Of a stretch of 64,000 bases of DNA, positions 19,335 to 28,373 are shown piece after piece. The notes beneath the pieces were generated by a model. The model was not told the origin of the DNA, searched no databases, and saw only the letters and a program-made list of their open reading frames with translations. The translations under genes were made by a program, and so were the position numbers. Position 1 is the stretch's first letter. Every line of letters starts with the position of its first letter. The stretch covers positions 1 through 64,000 of the forward strand of contig JAUYQP010000034.1 in NCBI GenBank assembly GCA_030697205.1, in the 5' to 3' direction. The DNA comes from Mycobacteriales bacterium. GTDB lineage: Bacteria > Actinomycetota > Actinomycetes > Mycobacteriales > SCTD01.

Positions 19335-20222
19335 TCAGCGGGGGGCGAGGGCGACGCGGGCGACGACGGCGGCGAGCTCGGCGGGGCGGTCCTCCTGCAG
19401 GAAGTGCCCGCCGCCGGTGATGACGACGTGCTCCTGACCGGCCGTCCCGGCGATCCGCCCGATCAGCCCCTTCTCGGCACCGGCGGTGATGGGATCGCGA
19501 TCGGAGAAGGCGCACACGAAGGGCTTGTCGAACGCCGCGAGCCCCTCCCACGAGGCCTGGTTCGCCGGCGTCGCCGGGTCCTCGAGGGTCTGCGGGATGA
19601 GGCCGGGGAAGGCCCGCGCCCCGGCCTTGGACTCCGGCGTCGGGAACGGCGCCTCGTAGGCCGCCTGGTCCTCAGGCGACAGCCCGTCCGCGCAGCCCGA
19701 CGCGACCAGGAAGCCGATCGGCAGGTCGGGGGTGCGGACCACGAAGTCGTGGAACTGCCACCACGCGTCCGGCAGCCGCCGCGTCCCGTCGGGCAGCCCG
19801 GTGTTGGCGGCGACGACGGCCGCGAAGCGGGCCGGGTGCTCGCCGACGAGCCGCAGCCCGATCAGGCCGCCCCAGTCCTGGCAGACGAGCGTGACGTCAC
19901 GCAGGTCGAGCGCGTCGAAGAGCACCGAGCGGGTCCACTCGACGTGGCGGGCGTAGGTGTAGTCCTCCATCGACGTCGGCTTGTCGGAGCGACCGAAGCC
20001 GATCAGGTCCGGGATGACGACGCGGCAGCCGGCGTCGAGCAGCGGCTGCACCATCCCGCGGTAGAGGTAGCCCCACGACGGCTCGCCGTGCAGCATCAGC
20101 ACGACGGGACCGTCCCCCTCGTCGACGTAGCCCATCGTCAGCCCGTCGGAGGTCTGCGCGAAGCGAGCCTCCCAGGGGTACGACGAAAACGGCCCGAGGG
20201 CGGGGGTGCTGACGACGTCCAT
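19335..20222 (-). CDS. haloalkane dehalogenase-like alpha/beta hydrolase
   Basis: This 295-residue alpha/beta hydrolase carries the haloalkane dehalogenase signature. It has HGEPSW (45-50) at the oxyanion site, nucleophile D116 followed directly by W117 in CQDWGG, and the catalytic His near 273 (GGGHFLQED). HGEPSW and CQDWGG fit subfamily I (DhlA, DmbB). These enzymes release halide from haloalkanes by hydrolysis, although natural substrates in actinobacteria are often unknown. The catalytic acid is probably an Asp in AFSDRDP (about 243-245). A methyltransferase gene lies just upstream on the same strand. Confidence 0.82.
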   Translation of the reverse strand: MDVVSTPALGPFSSYPWEARFAQTSDGLTMGYVDEGDGPVVLMLHGEPSWGYLYRGMVQPLLDAGCRVVIPDLIGFGRSDKPTSMEDYTYARHVEWTRSVLFDALDLRDVTLVCQDWGGLIGLRLVGEHPARFAAVVAANTGLPDGTRRLPDAWWQFHDFVVRTPDLPIGFLVASGCADGLSPEDQAAYEAPFPTPESKAGARAFPGLIPQTLEDPATPANQASWEGLAAFDKPFVCAFSDRDPITAGAEKGLIGRIAGTAGQEHVVITGGGHFLQEDRPAELAAVVARVALAPR

Positions 20223-20231
20223 GCGCGGAAC

Positions 20232-20969
20232 CTAGCTGCGGGCTGCGACCCAGAGCGTGAGGTCGAACGGCTCGGTGACGACACCGTCGGGGAACTGCTC
20301 GACCAGCACGGCCTCGACAGCCGCGACCAGCGCCTCGGTGTCCCGAGCCTCCTGGACGTAGGACTTCGAGCGCAGCCACCGCAGGTAGAGCGGCACGTCG
20401 AGCTGCCGCTCCCACGACGTCGCCCATCGCGTCACGGGACCCGGCCAGCCGGCGGCCACCAGCTCGGCGCCGCGGTCGCGCACCCGGTAGCCGCGGCGGT
20501 AGGCCGGGTTGGCCGCCTCGATCAGCGCCTCCTGCGCGTCGAACCACGCCTGCCCGGTCGCGGCCGCTTCGTTCCACCAGACCGCGAGGTGACCGCCGGG
20601 CCGCAGGACCCGCAGCACCTCGGGGACGGCTGTGTCGAGGGAGACCCAGTGCCACATCTGCGCGCCGGTGACGACGTCGAAGGACGCGTCGGCGAAGGAC
20701 AGCGCCTCGGCGCGGGCGACCACCGCGGGGATCCCCAGCTTCGTGACCGCGCGGCCCAGCATCCGCGGACCAAGGTCGGACCCGACCACCGACGCGGCCC
20801 GCGACAGCAGCCCCGGGGTGGCGAGCCCCGTCCCCGTCCCGAGCTCCAGCACGTCACCGCCGGCGAGGCCAAGGATCTCGTCGTACACCTTGTCGGGGTA
20901 GGTCGGTCGGGCTGCGTCGTAGTCGTCGACGACCGCCTCGAAGGCGGTCGGCGAGCCCGGCTGGGTCAT
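20232..20969 (-). CDS. class I SAM-dependent methyltransferase
   Basis: This 245-residue methyltransferase shows motif I as [16 protein letters not shown], an acidic residue after VVGSD, and [14 protein letters not shown] (post-motif). The N-terminal [17 protein letters not shown] is typical of small-molecule methyltransferases of the UbiE/Tam type. The acceptor is unknown. The ATG at 20969 overlaps the stop of the upstream isomerase gene (ATGA), and the dehalogenase-like gene follows 9 bases after the stop, so the three look like one operon. Confidence 0.85.
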   Translation of the reverse strand: MTQPGSPTAFEAVVDDYDAARPTYPDKVYDEILGLAGGDVLELGTGTGLATPGLLSRAASVVGSDLGPRMLGRAVTKLGIPAVVARAEALSFADASFDVVTGAQMWHWVSLDTAVPEVLRVLRPGGHLAVWWNEAAATGQAWFDAQEALIEAANPAYRRGYRVRDRGAELVAAGWPGPVTRWATSWERQLDVPLYLRWLRSKSYVQEARDTEALVAAVEAVLVEQFPDGVVTEPFDLTLWVAARS

Positions 20970-21817
20970 CGCTTCCAGGCGACCGCGTCCCCGGCGTCGA
21001 CGGCCGGCGCGGAGAGGTTGAGGCGGGTGAAGGCCAGCGCCTCGGCGAGGTCGGCCTCGCGCTCGGCGCGGTCCTCGCAGCGGCGGGTGTTGATCTCGAC
21101 GACCACGAGGCCGTCGAAGTCGCGCTCCGCAAGCCCCTCCAGCAGCTGCGCGCAGGGCTGGGTGCCGCGGCCCGGGACGAGGTGCTCGTCGCGCGCGGAG
21201 CCGTTGCCGTCAGCGATGTGGACGTGCTGCAGCCGGTCGCCCATGAGGTCGGCCATCGCCAGCGCGTCGGACTGCGAGACCGAGGTGTGGGACAGGTCGA
21301 GGGTGAAGTGCGGGAAGTCCTCGGTGGTCGGGTCCCAGTCGGGGGCGTACGGCGTGACCTCCCGACCGCGGGCACGCAGCGGGAACATGTTCTCCACCGC
21401 GAAGTGCACGTCGGTCTCGTTGCGCATCTCCTGGATGCCGCCGACGAACTGCCGGGCGTACTCCCGCTGCCAGCGGAACGGCGGGTGGACCACGACGGTC
21501 TCCGCACCGAGCTCCTCGGCGACGTCCTTGGCCTTGACGAGCTTGGCCCACGGGTCGGTCCCCCAGACCCGCTGGGTGATGACGAGGCAGGGCGCGTGCA
21601 GGGCCAGGATCTTCACGCCGTGGTAGTCCGACAGCCGCCTGAGCGCGGTCGGGTCCTGGCTGACGGGGTCGGTCCAGACCATGACCTCGACGCCGTCGTA
21701 GCCCAGGTGCGCGGCCATCTCGAAGGCGGCCGCGGTGGACTCGGGGTAGACGCTCGCCGTCGCCAGCGCGACGCGTGCCGGAGGCACGGTCGGTAGCGGC
21801 GCGTCGGGGCGGGTCAT
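20966..21817 (-). CDS. sugar phosphate isomerase/epimerase family TIM barrel
   Basis: This 283-residue TIM-barrel protein of the xylose-isomerase-like superfamily has the motifs [54 protein letters not shown] and [19 protein letters not shown]. Putative metal ligands are Glu, Asp, His and Glu (VVVEINTR). It matches the pattern of mycobacterial Rv0498, next to the Ppx/GppA phosphatase as here. The substrate is unknown. The ATG at 21817 is used; a GTG a few codons upstream is also possible. Confidence 0.8.
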   Translation of the reverse strand: MTRPDAPLPTVPPARVALATASVYPESTAAAFEMAAHLGYDGVEVMVWTDPVSQDPTALRRLSDYHGVKILALHAPCLVITQRVWGTDPWAKLVKAKDVAEELGAETVVVHPPFRWQREYARQFVGGIQEMRNETDVHFAVENMFPLRARGREVTPYAPDWDPTTEDFPHFTLDLSHTSVSQSDALAMADLMGDRLQHVHIADGNGSARDEHLVPGRGTQPCAQLLEGLAERDFDGLVVVEINTRRCEDRAEREADLAEALAFTRLNLSAPAVDAGDAVAWKR

Positions 21818-21890
21818 CGTGGTGACGACCCTAGGCGCCCGGGCCCGGTCGCGCGCGGGCCGCACGGTTCACCCGTCGGCCACGAGAGGC

Positions 21891-22823
21891 TCACCCGCCG
21901 GCCAGCCAGTCCAGGCGGCGCAGGATGACGCCCTCGCGCAGCGCCCACGGGCACACCTCGACCACCGCGAGGTCCAGCGCGACGAGCGCCTCGTGGGCGA
22001 CGAGCGCGCCGGCCAGCAGCTGGTGGGCCCGGCCCGCGGACACCCCCGGCAGCAGGACACGGTCCCCCGCGGGCGTGACCGACAGCCGGTCCACGATGCC
22101 GGAGAGGCCGTCGCGGGAGAGCCTCCGGCGTACGCGTGGCCCGTGGGCGCTCGGGGCCGCGCCGTCGAGGCGCGCGAGCGAGCGGAAGGTCTTGGAGGTG
22201 ACGACGCCGCGGTCGGGCGGGCCGGCGGCGAGCAGCCGGGGGGCTTGTGCGCGCAGCGACTCCCGGACGTGGTCGCGGGCGGCGGCGAGGTCCTTGCGGG
22301 TCGGCGGGTCACCGGGCAGCAGGTCGCGGGTGAGCCGCCCCGCGCCGAGCGGCAGCGAGACCGCGACGTCGGGCTCCTCGTCGATGCCGCCGGCGAGCTC
22401 GAGCGACCCGCCGCCGATGTCGAGGCAGAGCAGCCGGCCCGCCGACCAGCCGAACCACCGGCGCACCGCGAGGAAGGTCAGCCGCGCCTCGTCCTCGCCG
22501 GGCAGCACCAGCAGGTCGACACCGGTCTCGGCGCGCACGGTCGCGAGGACCTCGGCGCTGTCGGTCGCGTCGCGCACCGCAGAGGTCGCAAAGGCGACCA
22601 GGTCCTCGACGCCCTCCGCCTCGGCCTCGGTGCGGGCCAGGTCGACCGCGTCGACGAGCACCTCGGTGCCGTGGTCGCCGAGGCTGCCGTCGGGTCGCAG
22701 CAGCTCGGCCAGCCGCAGCTCGGACTTGTGGCTGCGGACCGGGTCGGGATGACCGCCCTGGTGCGCGTCGACGACGAGCAGGTGGACGGTGTTCGACCCG
22801 ACGTCGAGCACCCCGAGCCTCAT
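21891..22823 (-). CDS. Ppx/GppA family phosphatase (exopolyphosphatase-like)
   Basis: This 310-residue actin-fold phosphatase shows the phosphate-1 motif [30 protein letters not shown] with the catalytic Glu region EDEARLTF, and the phosphate-2 motif [12 protein letters not shown]. It is short, without the C-terminal HD domain, like the actinobacterial PPX1 type (Rv0496). That protein cleaves short-chain polyphosphate, and a similar role is likely. The ATG at 22823 is close to a divergent gene whose start is at 22849, so promoters must overlap coding sequence. Polyphosphate turnover fits the nearby RegX3 and PhoU. Confidence 0.88.
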   Translation of the reverse strand: MRLGVLDVGSNTVHLLVVDAHQGGHPDPVRSHKSELRLAELLRPDGSLGDHGTEVLVDAVDLARTEAEAEGVEDLVAFATSAVRDATDSAEVLATVRAETGVDLLVLPGEDEARLTFLAVRRWFGWSAGRLLCLDIGGGSLELAGGIDEEPDVAVSLPLGAGRLTRDLLPGDPPTRKDLAAARDHVRESLRAQAPRLLAAGPPDRGVVTSKTFRSLARLDGAAPSAHGPRVRRRLSRDGLSGIVDRLSVTPAGDRVLLPGVSAGRAHQLLAGALVAHEALVALDLAVVEVCPWALREGVILRRLDWLAGG

Positions 22824-22848
22824 ACGAGCGCAGGCTAGCCTCGCGGAC

Positions 22849-23634
22849 GTGCCGACCGAGCTGGGGATGCCCACGACCCGCGAAGTGACGCTCGACTTCC
22901 CCCGCTCGTGGGTCGAGTTCGTCGACCCGGCCGACCCCGAGCACTGGGTCCGCGCCGACCTCACCTGGCTGCTGTCGTCGTGGACCTGCGTCTACGGCAC
23001 GTCGTGCCAGGGCGTCGAGGAGGGGCGCGCCTCCGACGGCTGCTGCAGCCACGGCGCCTTCTACTCCGACACCGAGGACGAGGAGCGGGTCGAGGGCTTC
23101 GCAGCTCGGCTGAAGAAGAAGCACTGGCAGTACGCCGACGTCGGCCGGGCCCAGGGCATCTCCCAGGTCGACGAGCTCGACGGGGAGCCGGCCCGCAAGA
23201 CCCGCCGCGTCGACGGGGCGTGCGTCTTCCTCAACCGTCCCGGGTTCGCCGGCGGCGAGGGCTGCGCCCTGCACGGGCTCGCGGTCCGCGAGGGCCTGCA
23301 CCCGCTCGAGACCAAGCCCGACGTCTGCTGGCAGCTGCCGGTGCGGCGCTCCCAGGACTGGGTCGACCGGCCAGACGAGACCCGGGTCCTGGTGTCGACG
23401 ATCGGCGAGTTCGACCGGCGCGGGTGGGGACCGGGCGGGCACGACCTGCACTGGTGGTGCACCGGCTCGCCCGCGGCCCACGTCGGCGCGGACGCGCTCT
23501 ACCTCACCTACGGCCCGGAGCTGGTCGCCCTGCTGGGGCAGCCCGCGTACGACGAGCTCGCGCGGCTGTGCGCCTCGGCCTCGGCGGGGGTGGCCGTCCA
23601 CCCCGCGACGCTGGCTGCGGAGTCGGCGCTGTAG
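22849..23634 (+). CDS. conserved Cys-rich protein (Rv0495c-like)
   Basis: This 261-residue protein has nine or so Cys residues in conserved-looking contexts: [41 protein letters not shown] and WWCTGSP. Such spacing suggests a bound metal or iron-sulphur cluster. No known catalytic motif is visible. It resembles mycobacterial Rv0495c, which also lies between a Ppx/GppA phosphatase and regX3. Function unknown. The GTG at 22849 gives [13 protein letters not shown] and avoids the longer frame that shadows the phosphatase. Confidence 0.7.
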   Translation: MPTELGMPTTREVTLDFPRSWVEFVDPADPEHWVRADLTWLLSSWTCVYGTSCQGVEEGRASDGCCSHGAFYSDTEDEERVEGFAARLKKKHWQYADVGRAQGISQVDELDGEPARKTRRVDGACVFLNRPGFAGGEGCALHGLAVREGLHPLETKPDVCWQLPVRRSQDWVDRPDETRVLVSTIGEFDRRGWGPGGHDLHWWCTGSPAAHVGADALYLTYGPELVALLGQPAYDELARLCASASAGVAVHPATLAAESAL

Positions 23635-23638
23635 CGCG

Positions 23639-24325
23639 CTACGCCTCGAACTTGTAGCCGAGGCCCCTCACGGTGACGAGGTGGCGGGGCGTGCCCGGGT
23701 CGGCCTCGACCTTGGCGCGCAGGCGCTTGACGTGGACGTCGAGGGTCTTGGTGTCACCGACGTAGTCGGCGCCCCAGACCCGGTCGATCAGCGTGCCGCG
23801 GGTGAGGACGCGGCCGGCGTTGCGCAGCAGCAGCTCGAGCAGCTCGAACTCCTTCAGCGGCATCGCGACCTCCGACCCGCGGACCGTGACGACGTGGCGG
23901 TCGACGTCCATCCGGACCGGACCGGCCTCGAGGGCGGTCGAGGCGTCGGCGGTGTCGGTGCCGGCACCGCGCCGGCGCAGGACCGCGCGGACCCGGGCGA
24001 CGAGCTCTCGGGAGGAGAAGGGCTTCGTGACGTAGTCGTCGGCGCCGAGCTCGAGCCCGACCACCTTGTCGACCTCGGAGTCGCGCGCGGTCAGCATGAT
24101 GACCGGCACCGACGAGACCGCCCGCAGCTGGCGGCAGACCTCGGTGCCGGACAGCCCGGGCAGCATGAGGTCGAGCAGCACGATGTCGGCGCCGCCGCGG
24201 TCGAACTCCGCGAGCGCCTCCGGTCCGGTCGGGGCGACGACGACCTCGAAGCCCTCCTGCTTGAGCAGGTAGGACAGCGGGTCGCTGATCGACTCCTCGT
24301 CCTCGACGACCAGGACGCGCGTCAT
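23639..24325 (-). CDS. regX3: RegX3-type OmpR-family response regulator
   Basis: This 228-residue regulator has a receiver domain (VVEDEESISD at the start, phospho-acceptor in VLLDLMLPG, switch in MLTARD, Lys in VTKPFSSREL). A winged-helix DNA-binding domain ends in TLDVHVKRLRAKVEADPGTP and TVRGLGYKFE. The sequence and the upstream SenX3-like kinase identify it as RegX3, the regulator of the phosphate-starvation response in actinobacteria. The ATG at 24325 is 37 bases after the kinase stop. It converges with the Cys-rich protein gene, only 4 bases apart. Confidence 0.92.
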   Translation of the reverse strand: MTRVLVVEDEESISDPLSYLLKQEGFEVVVAPTGPEALAEFDRGGADIVLLDLMLPGLSGTEVCRQLRAVSSVPVIMLTARDSEVDKVVGLELGADDYVTKPFSSRELVARVRAVLRRRGAGTDTADASTALEAGPVRMDVDRHVVTVRGSEVAMPLKEFELLELLLRNAGRVLTRGTLIDRVWGADYVGDTKTLDVHVKRLRAKVEADPGTPRHLVTVRGLGYKFEA

Positions 24326-24362
24326 CGGGCGCGACCGGACGACGGCCGACGGGACAGTGCGG

Positions 24363-25493
24363 TCATGCGAGAGCCTCCTTGGTGGCCGCGGCAGGCAGCC
24401 GCAGCGTGAACGTGGACCCGGAGCCCTCGACGCTCCAGACGCTGACCTCGCCACCGTGGTTGGTGGCGACGTGCTTGACGATGGCGAGCCCGAGCCCGGT
24501 GCCGCCGGTGGCCCGGGAGCGGGCCGGGTCTGCGCGGTAGAACCGCTCGAAGACCCGCTCGAGGTCCTTCTCCGCGATCCCGATGCCCTGGTCGGTCACC
24601 GACACCTCAACCTCGCCGGCCCGGCCGCGCACGCCGACGGCGACGCGGGTGCGCTCCGGGGAGTAGGCAACGGCGTTGTCGATAAGGTTGCCGACGGCGG
24701 TGACGAGCTGCGACTCCGACCCGAGGACCGCGAGGCCCGGGTCGCCGCCGCGCACGACCTCGATGCCCTTGGCGGACGCGGCGGTGCGGCAGCGGTCGAC
24801 GGCCTCGGCGACGACGAGGTCGACCGACACCGAGGTCGCCTCGGGCAGCGGGTCGGCGCCCTGCAGCCGCGACAGGTCGATGAGCTCCTGCACCAGCCGG
24901 CCCAGCCGCCCGGCCTCGACGGTCACGCGTCCGGCGAAGCGGCGTACGGCCTCCGGGTCGCCGGAGGCGTCCGACAGCGCCTCGGCGAGCAGCGACATCG
25001 CGCCGACGGGGGTCTTCAGCTCGTGGCTGACGTTGGCGACGAAGTCGCGCCTGACGGCCTCGACGCGGCGGGCCTCGGTGACGTCCTCGACGAGCAGCGC
25101 GACGTGGCCGTCGGCGCCGACGGGGGCGAGCCGCACCCGCACGGCCTCGGGGACGCGGCCGAGGCGGTGCGCCGCGAGCTCCACCACGGCCTCGCGGGCG
25201 ACGCCGTCGGCACGCGTCTCACGGACCATCCGGCGCAGCTCGGCGACGGGGATCCGGCTGTCGCGCACGACCCCGAGCTCGATGGCGGTGGGGTTCGCGA
25301 CGACCACCTCGTCGGCGCTGTCGAGCACCGCGACCGCGACCGGCAGCGCATCGATGACCTCGCTGGACGACGGCCCGGACGGGACCGGTGGGGCGGGCAC
25401 GGCCGGCAGCGCCGCGCGGGACCGGGCCCGGGCGAGCGCCAGCCCGAGGACGACTCCGAGCAGCACGCCCAGCACGATCCCCGTGATCAGCAC
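24363..25493 (-). CDS. senX3: SenX3-type sensor histidine kinase
   Basis: This 376-residue kinase has one N-terminal membrane segment (about 1-21), a PAS-like domain (about 45-140), the H-box FVANVSHELKTPVGAM, N-box NLIDNAVAYS, G1 TDQGIGI and G2 GGTGLGLAIVKHV. It phosphorylates RegX3 under phosphate limitation in relatives, with PhoU involved in the signal. The GTG at 25493 starts directly in the membrane segment; a longer frame to 25562 would run through the putative PHO box, so I prefer the shorter one. No clear ribosome site is visible. Confidence 0.88.
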   Translation of the reverse strand: MLITGIVLGVLLGVVLGLALARARSRAALPAVPAPPVPSGPSSSEVIDALPVAVAVLDSADEVVVANPTAIELGVVRDSRIPVAELRRMVRETRADGVAREAVVELAAHRLGRVPEAVRVRLAPVGADGHVALLVEDVTEARRVEAVRRDFVANVSHELKTPVGAMSLLAEALSDASGDPEAVRRFAGRVTVEAGRLGRLVQELIDLSRLQGADPLPEATSVSVDLVVAEAVDRCRTAASAKGIEVVRGGDPGLAVLGSESQLVTAVGNLIDNAVAYSPERTRVAVGVRGRAGEVEVSVTDQGIGIAEKDLERVFERFYRADPARSRATGGTGLGLAIVKHVATNHGGEVSVWSVEGSGSTFTLRLPAAATKEALA

Positions 25494-25526
25494 ACGGGCG
25501 ATGCTAGGTGCGTCGTACACCCTCGA

Positions 25527-25585
25527 GGTGAACGACGAGCGTGCGCCCGACCCGATGTTCACCTGCCGGACGCCGAGGCTTCACG
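25527..25585 (+). promoter_or_regulatory. candidate PHO box (RegX3/PhoP site) between senX3 and phoU
   Basis: On the plus strand GTTCACC (25557) is followed at exact 11-base steps by the weak copy GGACGCC (25568) and CTTCACG (25579). That is the direct-repeat layout of actinobacterial PHO boxes. A facing GGTGAAC lies at 25527-25533. The last repeat ends 43 bases before the phoU start. Regulation of phoU, and perhaps of senX3-regX3, is inferred. Confidence 0.6.
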
Positions 25586-25627
25586 TCCTGCGCGGAGGGA
25601 TGCTCCCGTCGGGGATAGCCTCATCCC

Positions 25628-26275
25628 ATGCGCGACGCCTACCACGACGAGCTCGATGCCATCTCCGCCTCACTGGTGGAGATGGCCCGGATGGCCGGGT
25701 CGGCCATGAGCAAGGCGACGACCGCCCTGCTCGACGCCGACCTGCAGCTGGCGGAGATGGTCATCACCGCCGACGAGCAGATCGACGAGCTCTACCGCGC
25801 GACCGAGGAGCGGGCCTTCGACGTCATGGCCCGCCAGCAGCCGGTCGCGTCCGACCTGCGGATGCTGGTGACCAGCCTGCGGATGGTCGCCGACCTCGAG
25901 CGGATGGGCGACCTCGCGCTGCACGTCGCGAAGATCGCGCGCCGCCGCTACCCCGCGAGCGCGGTGCCGCCGGAGCTGCGCGAGACCGTCCTGCGGATGG
26001 GCCACGCCGCCGAGGAGATCGTCGCGAAGGCCGGCACCGTCATCGCCCGCCGCGACGTGGACATGGCGGCCGAGCTCGAGGCCGACGACGACGTCATGGA
26101 CTCGCTGCACCGCAAGCTGTTCGAGACGATCCTGCACGACGACTGGCCCGGTGGCATCGAGGCCGCGATCGACATCACCCTCGCGGGTCGCTACTACGAG
26201 CGCTTCGCCGACCACGCCGTCTCGGTTGCCCGCCGCGTCGTCTACCTCGTGACGGGCGAGCGCGTCACGTCCTGA
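25628..26275 (+). CDS. phoU: phosphate signalling protein PhoU
   Basis: This 215-residue all-helical protein has two PhoU repeats. Each holds the metal-binding E/D-rich motif, ADEQIDELYRATEERAF in the first and ADDDVMDSLHRKLFET in the second, with DLERMGDLALHVAKIARR and YYERFADHAVSVARRVVYLV. It links the Pst phosphate transporter to the SenX3-RegX3 pair. The ATG at 25628 opens a gene divergent from senX3. A candidate PHO box lies upstream. Its stop is 2 bases from a convergent gene. Confidence 0.95.
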   Translation: MRDAYHDELDAISASLVEMARMAGSAMSKATTALLDADLQLAEMVITADEQIDELYRATEERAFDVMARQQPVASDLRMLVTSLRMVADLERMGDLALHVAKIARRRYPASAVPPELRETVLRMGHAAEEIVAKAGTVIARRDVDMAAELEADDDVMDSLHRKLFETILHDDWPGGIEAAIDITLAGRYYERFADHAVSVARRVVYLVTGERVTS

Positions 26276-26277
26276 GC

Positions 26278-26901
26278 TCAGCCGCGGTCGACCTTCTCGG
26301 GGCCCTTCCCGACGAAGCGCTCCACGAAGGCCTCCAGCGCGTCGGGCTCGAGACCGGGGCACAGCAGCCGCTGCTCCCAGGCGGTCGCGGCGAACCGCAC
26401 CGGCAGCGACGGCCGCTCGACGAGCAGGACGTCCTCGGGGTTGTCGCGCTGGATCGCCAGCAGGGCGTCGACGTCGGACGCGGTCGCCCCGGGCCCGTAC
26501 CAGAGCACGACGTAGCCGTGCTCGAGCGAGTGCACGAGCAGTCCGTCGACCGGCGCGCGCGCAGCCGTGAAAGCACCGGCGCGGGCGGCGTCGGCGAGGT
26601 GGTCGCCGCCTGCCGGGGGGTTGACGGCGTACGACGGGGAGGCCACGTGCCCGGAGCCCTTCGTCCGGTCGGCCTGCTGGTCCCGCACGCAGGACCCGGC
26701 GACGAGGCGCGCATCCAGGGCGTCGGCGCGCCGCTCGGTGACGACGAGGTAGGCCGCACCGGCGGCGAGCACGACGACCAGCAGCCCGATGGTGAGCGCG
26801 GCGACCTTGCGGCGCTGGGCCCGCTCGGCCTGCTCCGCCGCGGTCCGCGCAGCCTCGCGGGCCGCCGCCTCCTCACGGCGGCGGGCGTTCTTGCCGGCCA
26901 C
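26278..26901 (-). CDS. DUF3105 membrane-anchored protein
   Basis: This 207-residue protein has a basic, Ala-rich coiled-coil-like N-terminus (1-33), one membrane segment (about 35-55) and an extracytoplasmic DUF3105 domain: NPPAGGDHL, VHSLEHGYVVLWYGPG and LCPGLEPDALEAFVERFVGKGPE. The domain's job is unknown. One Cys (GSCVRD) lies after the membrane segment. The GTG at 26901 shares a base with the stop of the phosphoglycerate mutase gene, so the two are coupled. Confidence 0.75.
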   Translation of the reverse strand: MAGKNARRREEAAAREAARTAAEQAERAQRRKVAALTIGLLVVVLAAGAAYLVVTERRADALDARLVAGSCVRDQQADRTKGSGHVASPSYAVNPPAGGDHLADAARAGAFTAARAPVDGLLVHSLEHGYVVLWYGPGATASDVDALLAIQRDNPEDVLLVERPSLPVRFAATAWEQRLLCPGLEPDALEAFVERFVGKGPEKVDRG

Positions 26902-27647
26902 TAGCGGCCCTGGTTCTTCACGGCCTCCGCCGCAGCCGCGGCCGCCTCCGGGTCGAGGTACGTGCCGCCCTTGACCAGGGGCTTGAGGTCGTCGTCGTCG
27001 AGGTCGTAGCGCAGCGGCTGACCGGTCGGGATGTTGAGGTCGACGACCTCGGCCTCGGACAGGCCGTCGAGGTGCTTCACCAGCGCCCGCAGGCTGTTGC
27101 CATGGGCGGCCACGAGCACCGTCTCGCGGGCTCGCAGGTCGGGCACGATCGCGTCGTACCAGTAGGGCAGCAGCCGGTCGACGACGTCGGCGAGGCACTC
27201 GGTGCGGGGCACGAGGTCGCGGGCCAGCAGGGCGTAGCGCTCGTCGGTGGAGTTGTCCCACTCCGACCCGGTCTCGATGGGCGGCGGCGGCACGTCGTAG
27301 GACCTGCGCCACTGCATGAAGCGCTCGTTGCCGTACTCCTCGAGCGTGGCCTTCTTGTCCTTGCCCTGCAGCGCGCCGTAGTGGCGCTCGTTGAGCCGCC
27401 AGTGCCGCTTCACCGGGATCCAGGAGCGCTCGCAGGCCTCGAGCGCGAGGTTGCTGGTGCGGATCGCGCGAGCCAGCAGGCTCGTGTGCAGGACGGTCGG
27501 GAGCAGCCCCGACTCCTTGAGCTGCAGGCCACCGAGGCGGGCCTGCTCGACACCGAGCTCGGTGAGGTCGACGTCGACCCAGCCGGTGAAGAGGTTGAGC
27601 TTGTTCCACTCGCTCTCGCCGTGGCGGAGCAGCACGAGGGTTGCCAT
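26901..27647 (-). CDS. gpmA: 2,3-bisphosphoglycerate-dependent phosphoglycerate mutase
   Basis: This 248-residue glycolytic enzyme interconverts 3- and 2-phosphoglycerate. The histidine-phosphatase motif [12 protein letters not shown] holds the phosphorylated His. [14 protein letters not shown] and [14 protein letters not shown] hold further active-site residues. The length matches the cofactor-dependent type. The ATG at 27647 gives [10 protein letters not shown]. It is the counterpart of Rv0489 (gpm1). The next gene on the strand is a DUF3105 protein. Confidence 0.95.
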   Translation of the reverse strand: MATLVLLRHGESEWNKLNLFTGWVDVDLTELGVEQARLGGLQLKESGLLPTVLHTSLLARAIRTSNLALEACERSWIPVKRHWRLNERHYGALQGKDKKATLEEYGNERFMQWRRSYDVPPPPIETGSEWDNSTDERYALLARDLVPRTECLADVVDRLLPYWYDAIVPDLRARETVLVAAHGNSLRALVKHLDGLSEAEVVDLNIPTGQPLRYDLDDDDLKPLVKGGTYLDPEAAAAAAEAVKNQGR

Positions 27648-27737
27648 GCCCACGATCCTGTCAGGCGCGGTGTCGCGACCTGCAGGACACCTTCCCGTCG
27701 GCGCGCGTGGCTACGGTGCCCGGGCTCGCCCCCCCGC

Positions 27738-27798
27738 GGATTGGGTGGCTTTCGTCGGCGCGTCCCCACCCGCCACGCCGAGGAAAGCCACCCAATCC
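27738..27798. repeat. long palindrome, second type
   Basis: Two 23-base arms (27738-27760 and 27776-27798) pair at 22 positions around a 15-base loop. The left arm begins GGATTGGGTGGCTTTC. It lies between the second YbjN gene and gpm, both on the minus strand, and could end the YbjN transcript. It differs in sequence from the five GTAG-type repeats, apart from a shared TCGGCG near the loop. The rest of 27648-27824 shows no gene. Confidence 0.65.
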
Positions 27799-27824
27799 CC
27801 CTTGAGAGGGGGTCGGCGGGTCGG

Positions 27825-28373
27825 TCAGCGGCGGGGGTCGCGGCGGGGGGACCAATCGGGGGTGCCGGCGGGGCGGCGGCCGGCGCCGTCCGCGAGCACC
27901 TTGGCCCGCAGCGCCTCGTCAGCGGGATCGCCACCAGGGCCGGCGGCGGTGAGCCTGGTCCCGTAGGCCAGCCGCAGCAGGGCCTCCTGCTCGTCCTCGA
28001 GCACCTGCAGCACCTCGCCGAGCACCCGGTCGACGGACTCGACCGTCACCGCGGCGAGCGACCCGGTGAGGAAGACGTCGCCGACGTCGTCGAGGGCGAA
28101 GTGCACGTCGCGCATCCGCAGCGACCGGCCCAGCAGGTGGCGGTGCAGCGCAGCCAGGTCGGGGCAGCCGGCGGGCACGACGTGCATGACGAAGGCCTCG
28201 ACCGCGACGGCCTGCTCGCCGGCGATGAGCCAGACCAGCGTGCGCGCCCGCCGGCGACCGTGCAGGGTCACGAGGTAGGCGCCGGCTTCGACGCGCTCGA
28301 GCTCGCAGCCGAGGGCGTGCAGGACGTCGAGCAGCTCGCCGTCCGCGCGCCAGACGGGCTCGGGGACGCTCAC
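27825..28373 (-). CDS. YbjN-domain protein, second of a tandem pair
   Basis: This 182-residue YbjN (type III chaperone-like fold) protein shares with its neighbour the pattern TLVWLIAGEQAVAVEAFVMH, LRMRDVHFALDDVGDVFLTG and SVDRVLGEVLQVLEDEQEAL. The C-terminal 30 residues are rich in Arg, Pro and Asp. Function unknown. The GTG at 28373 overlaps the stop of the first copy (GTGA). It probably arose by duplication, because mycobacteria have one such gene (Rv0487) between gpm and mshA. Confidence 0.7.
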   Translation of the reverse strand: MSVPEPVWRADGELLDVLHALGCELERVEAGAYLVTLHGRRRARTLVWLIAGEQAVAVEAFVMHVVPAGCPDLAALHRHLLGRSLRMRDVHFALDDVGDVFLTGSLAAVTVESVDRVLGEVLQVLEDEQEALLRLAYGTRLTAAGPGGDPADEALRAKVLADGAGRRPAGTPDWSPRRDPRR

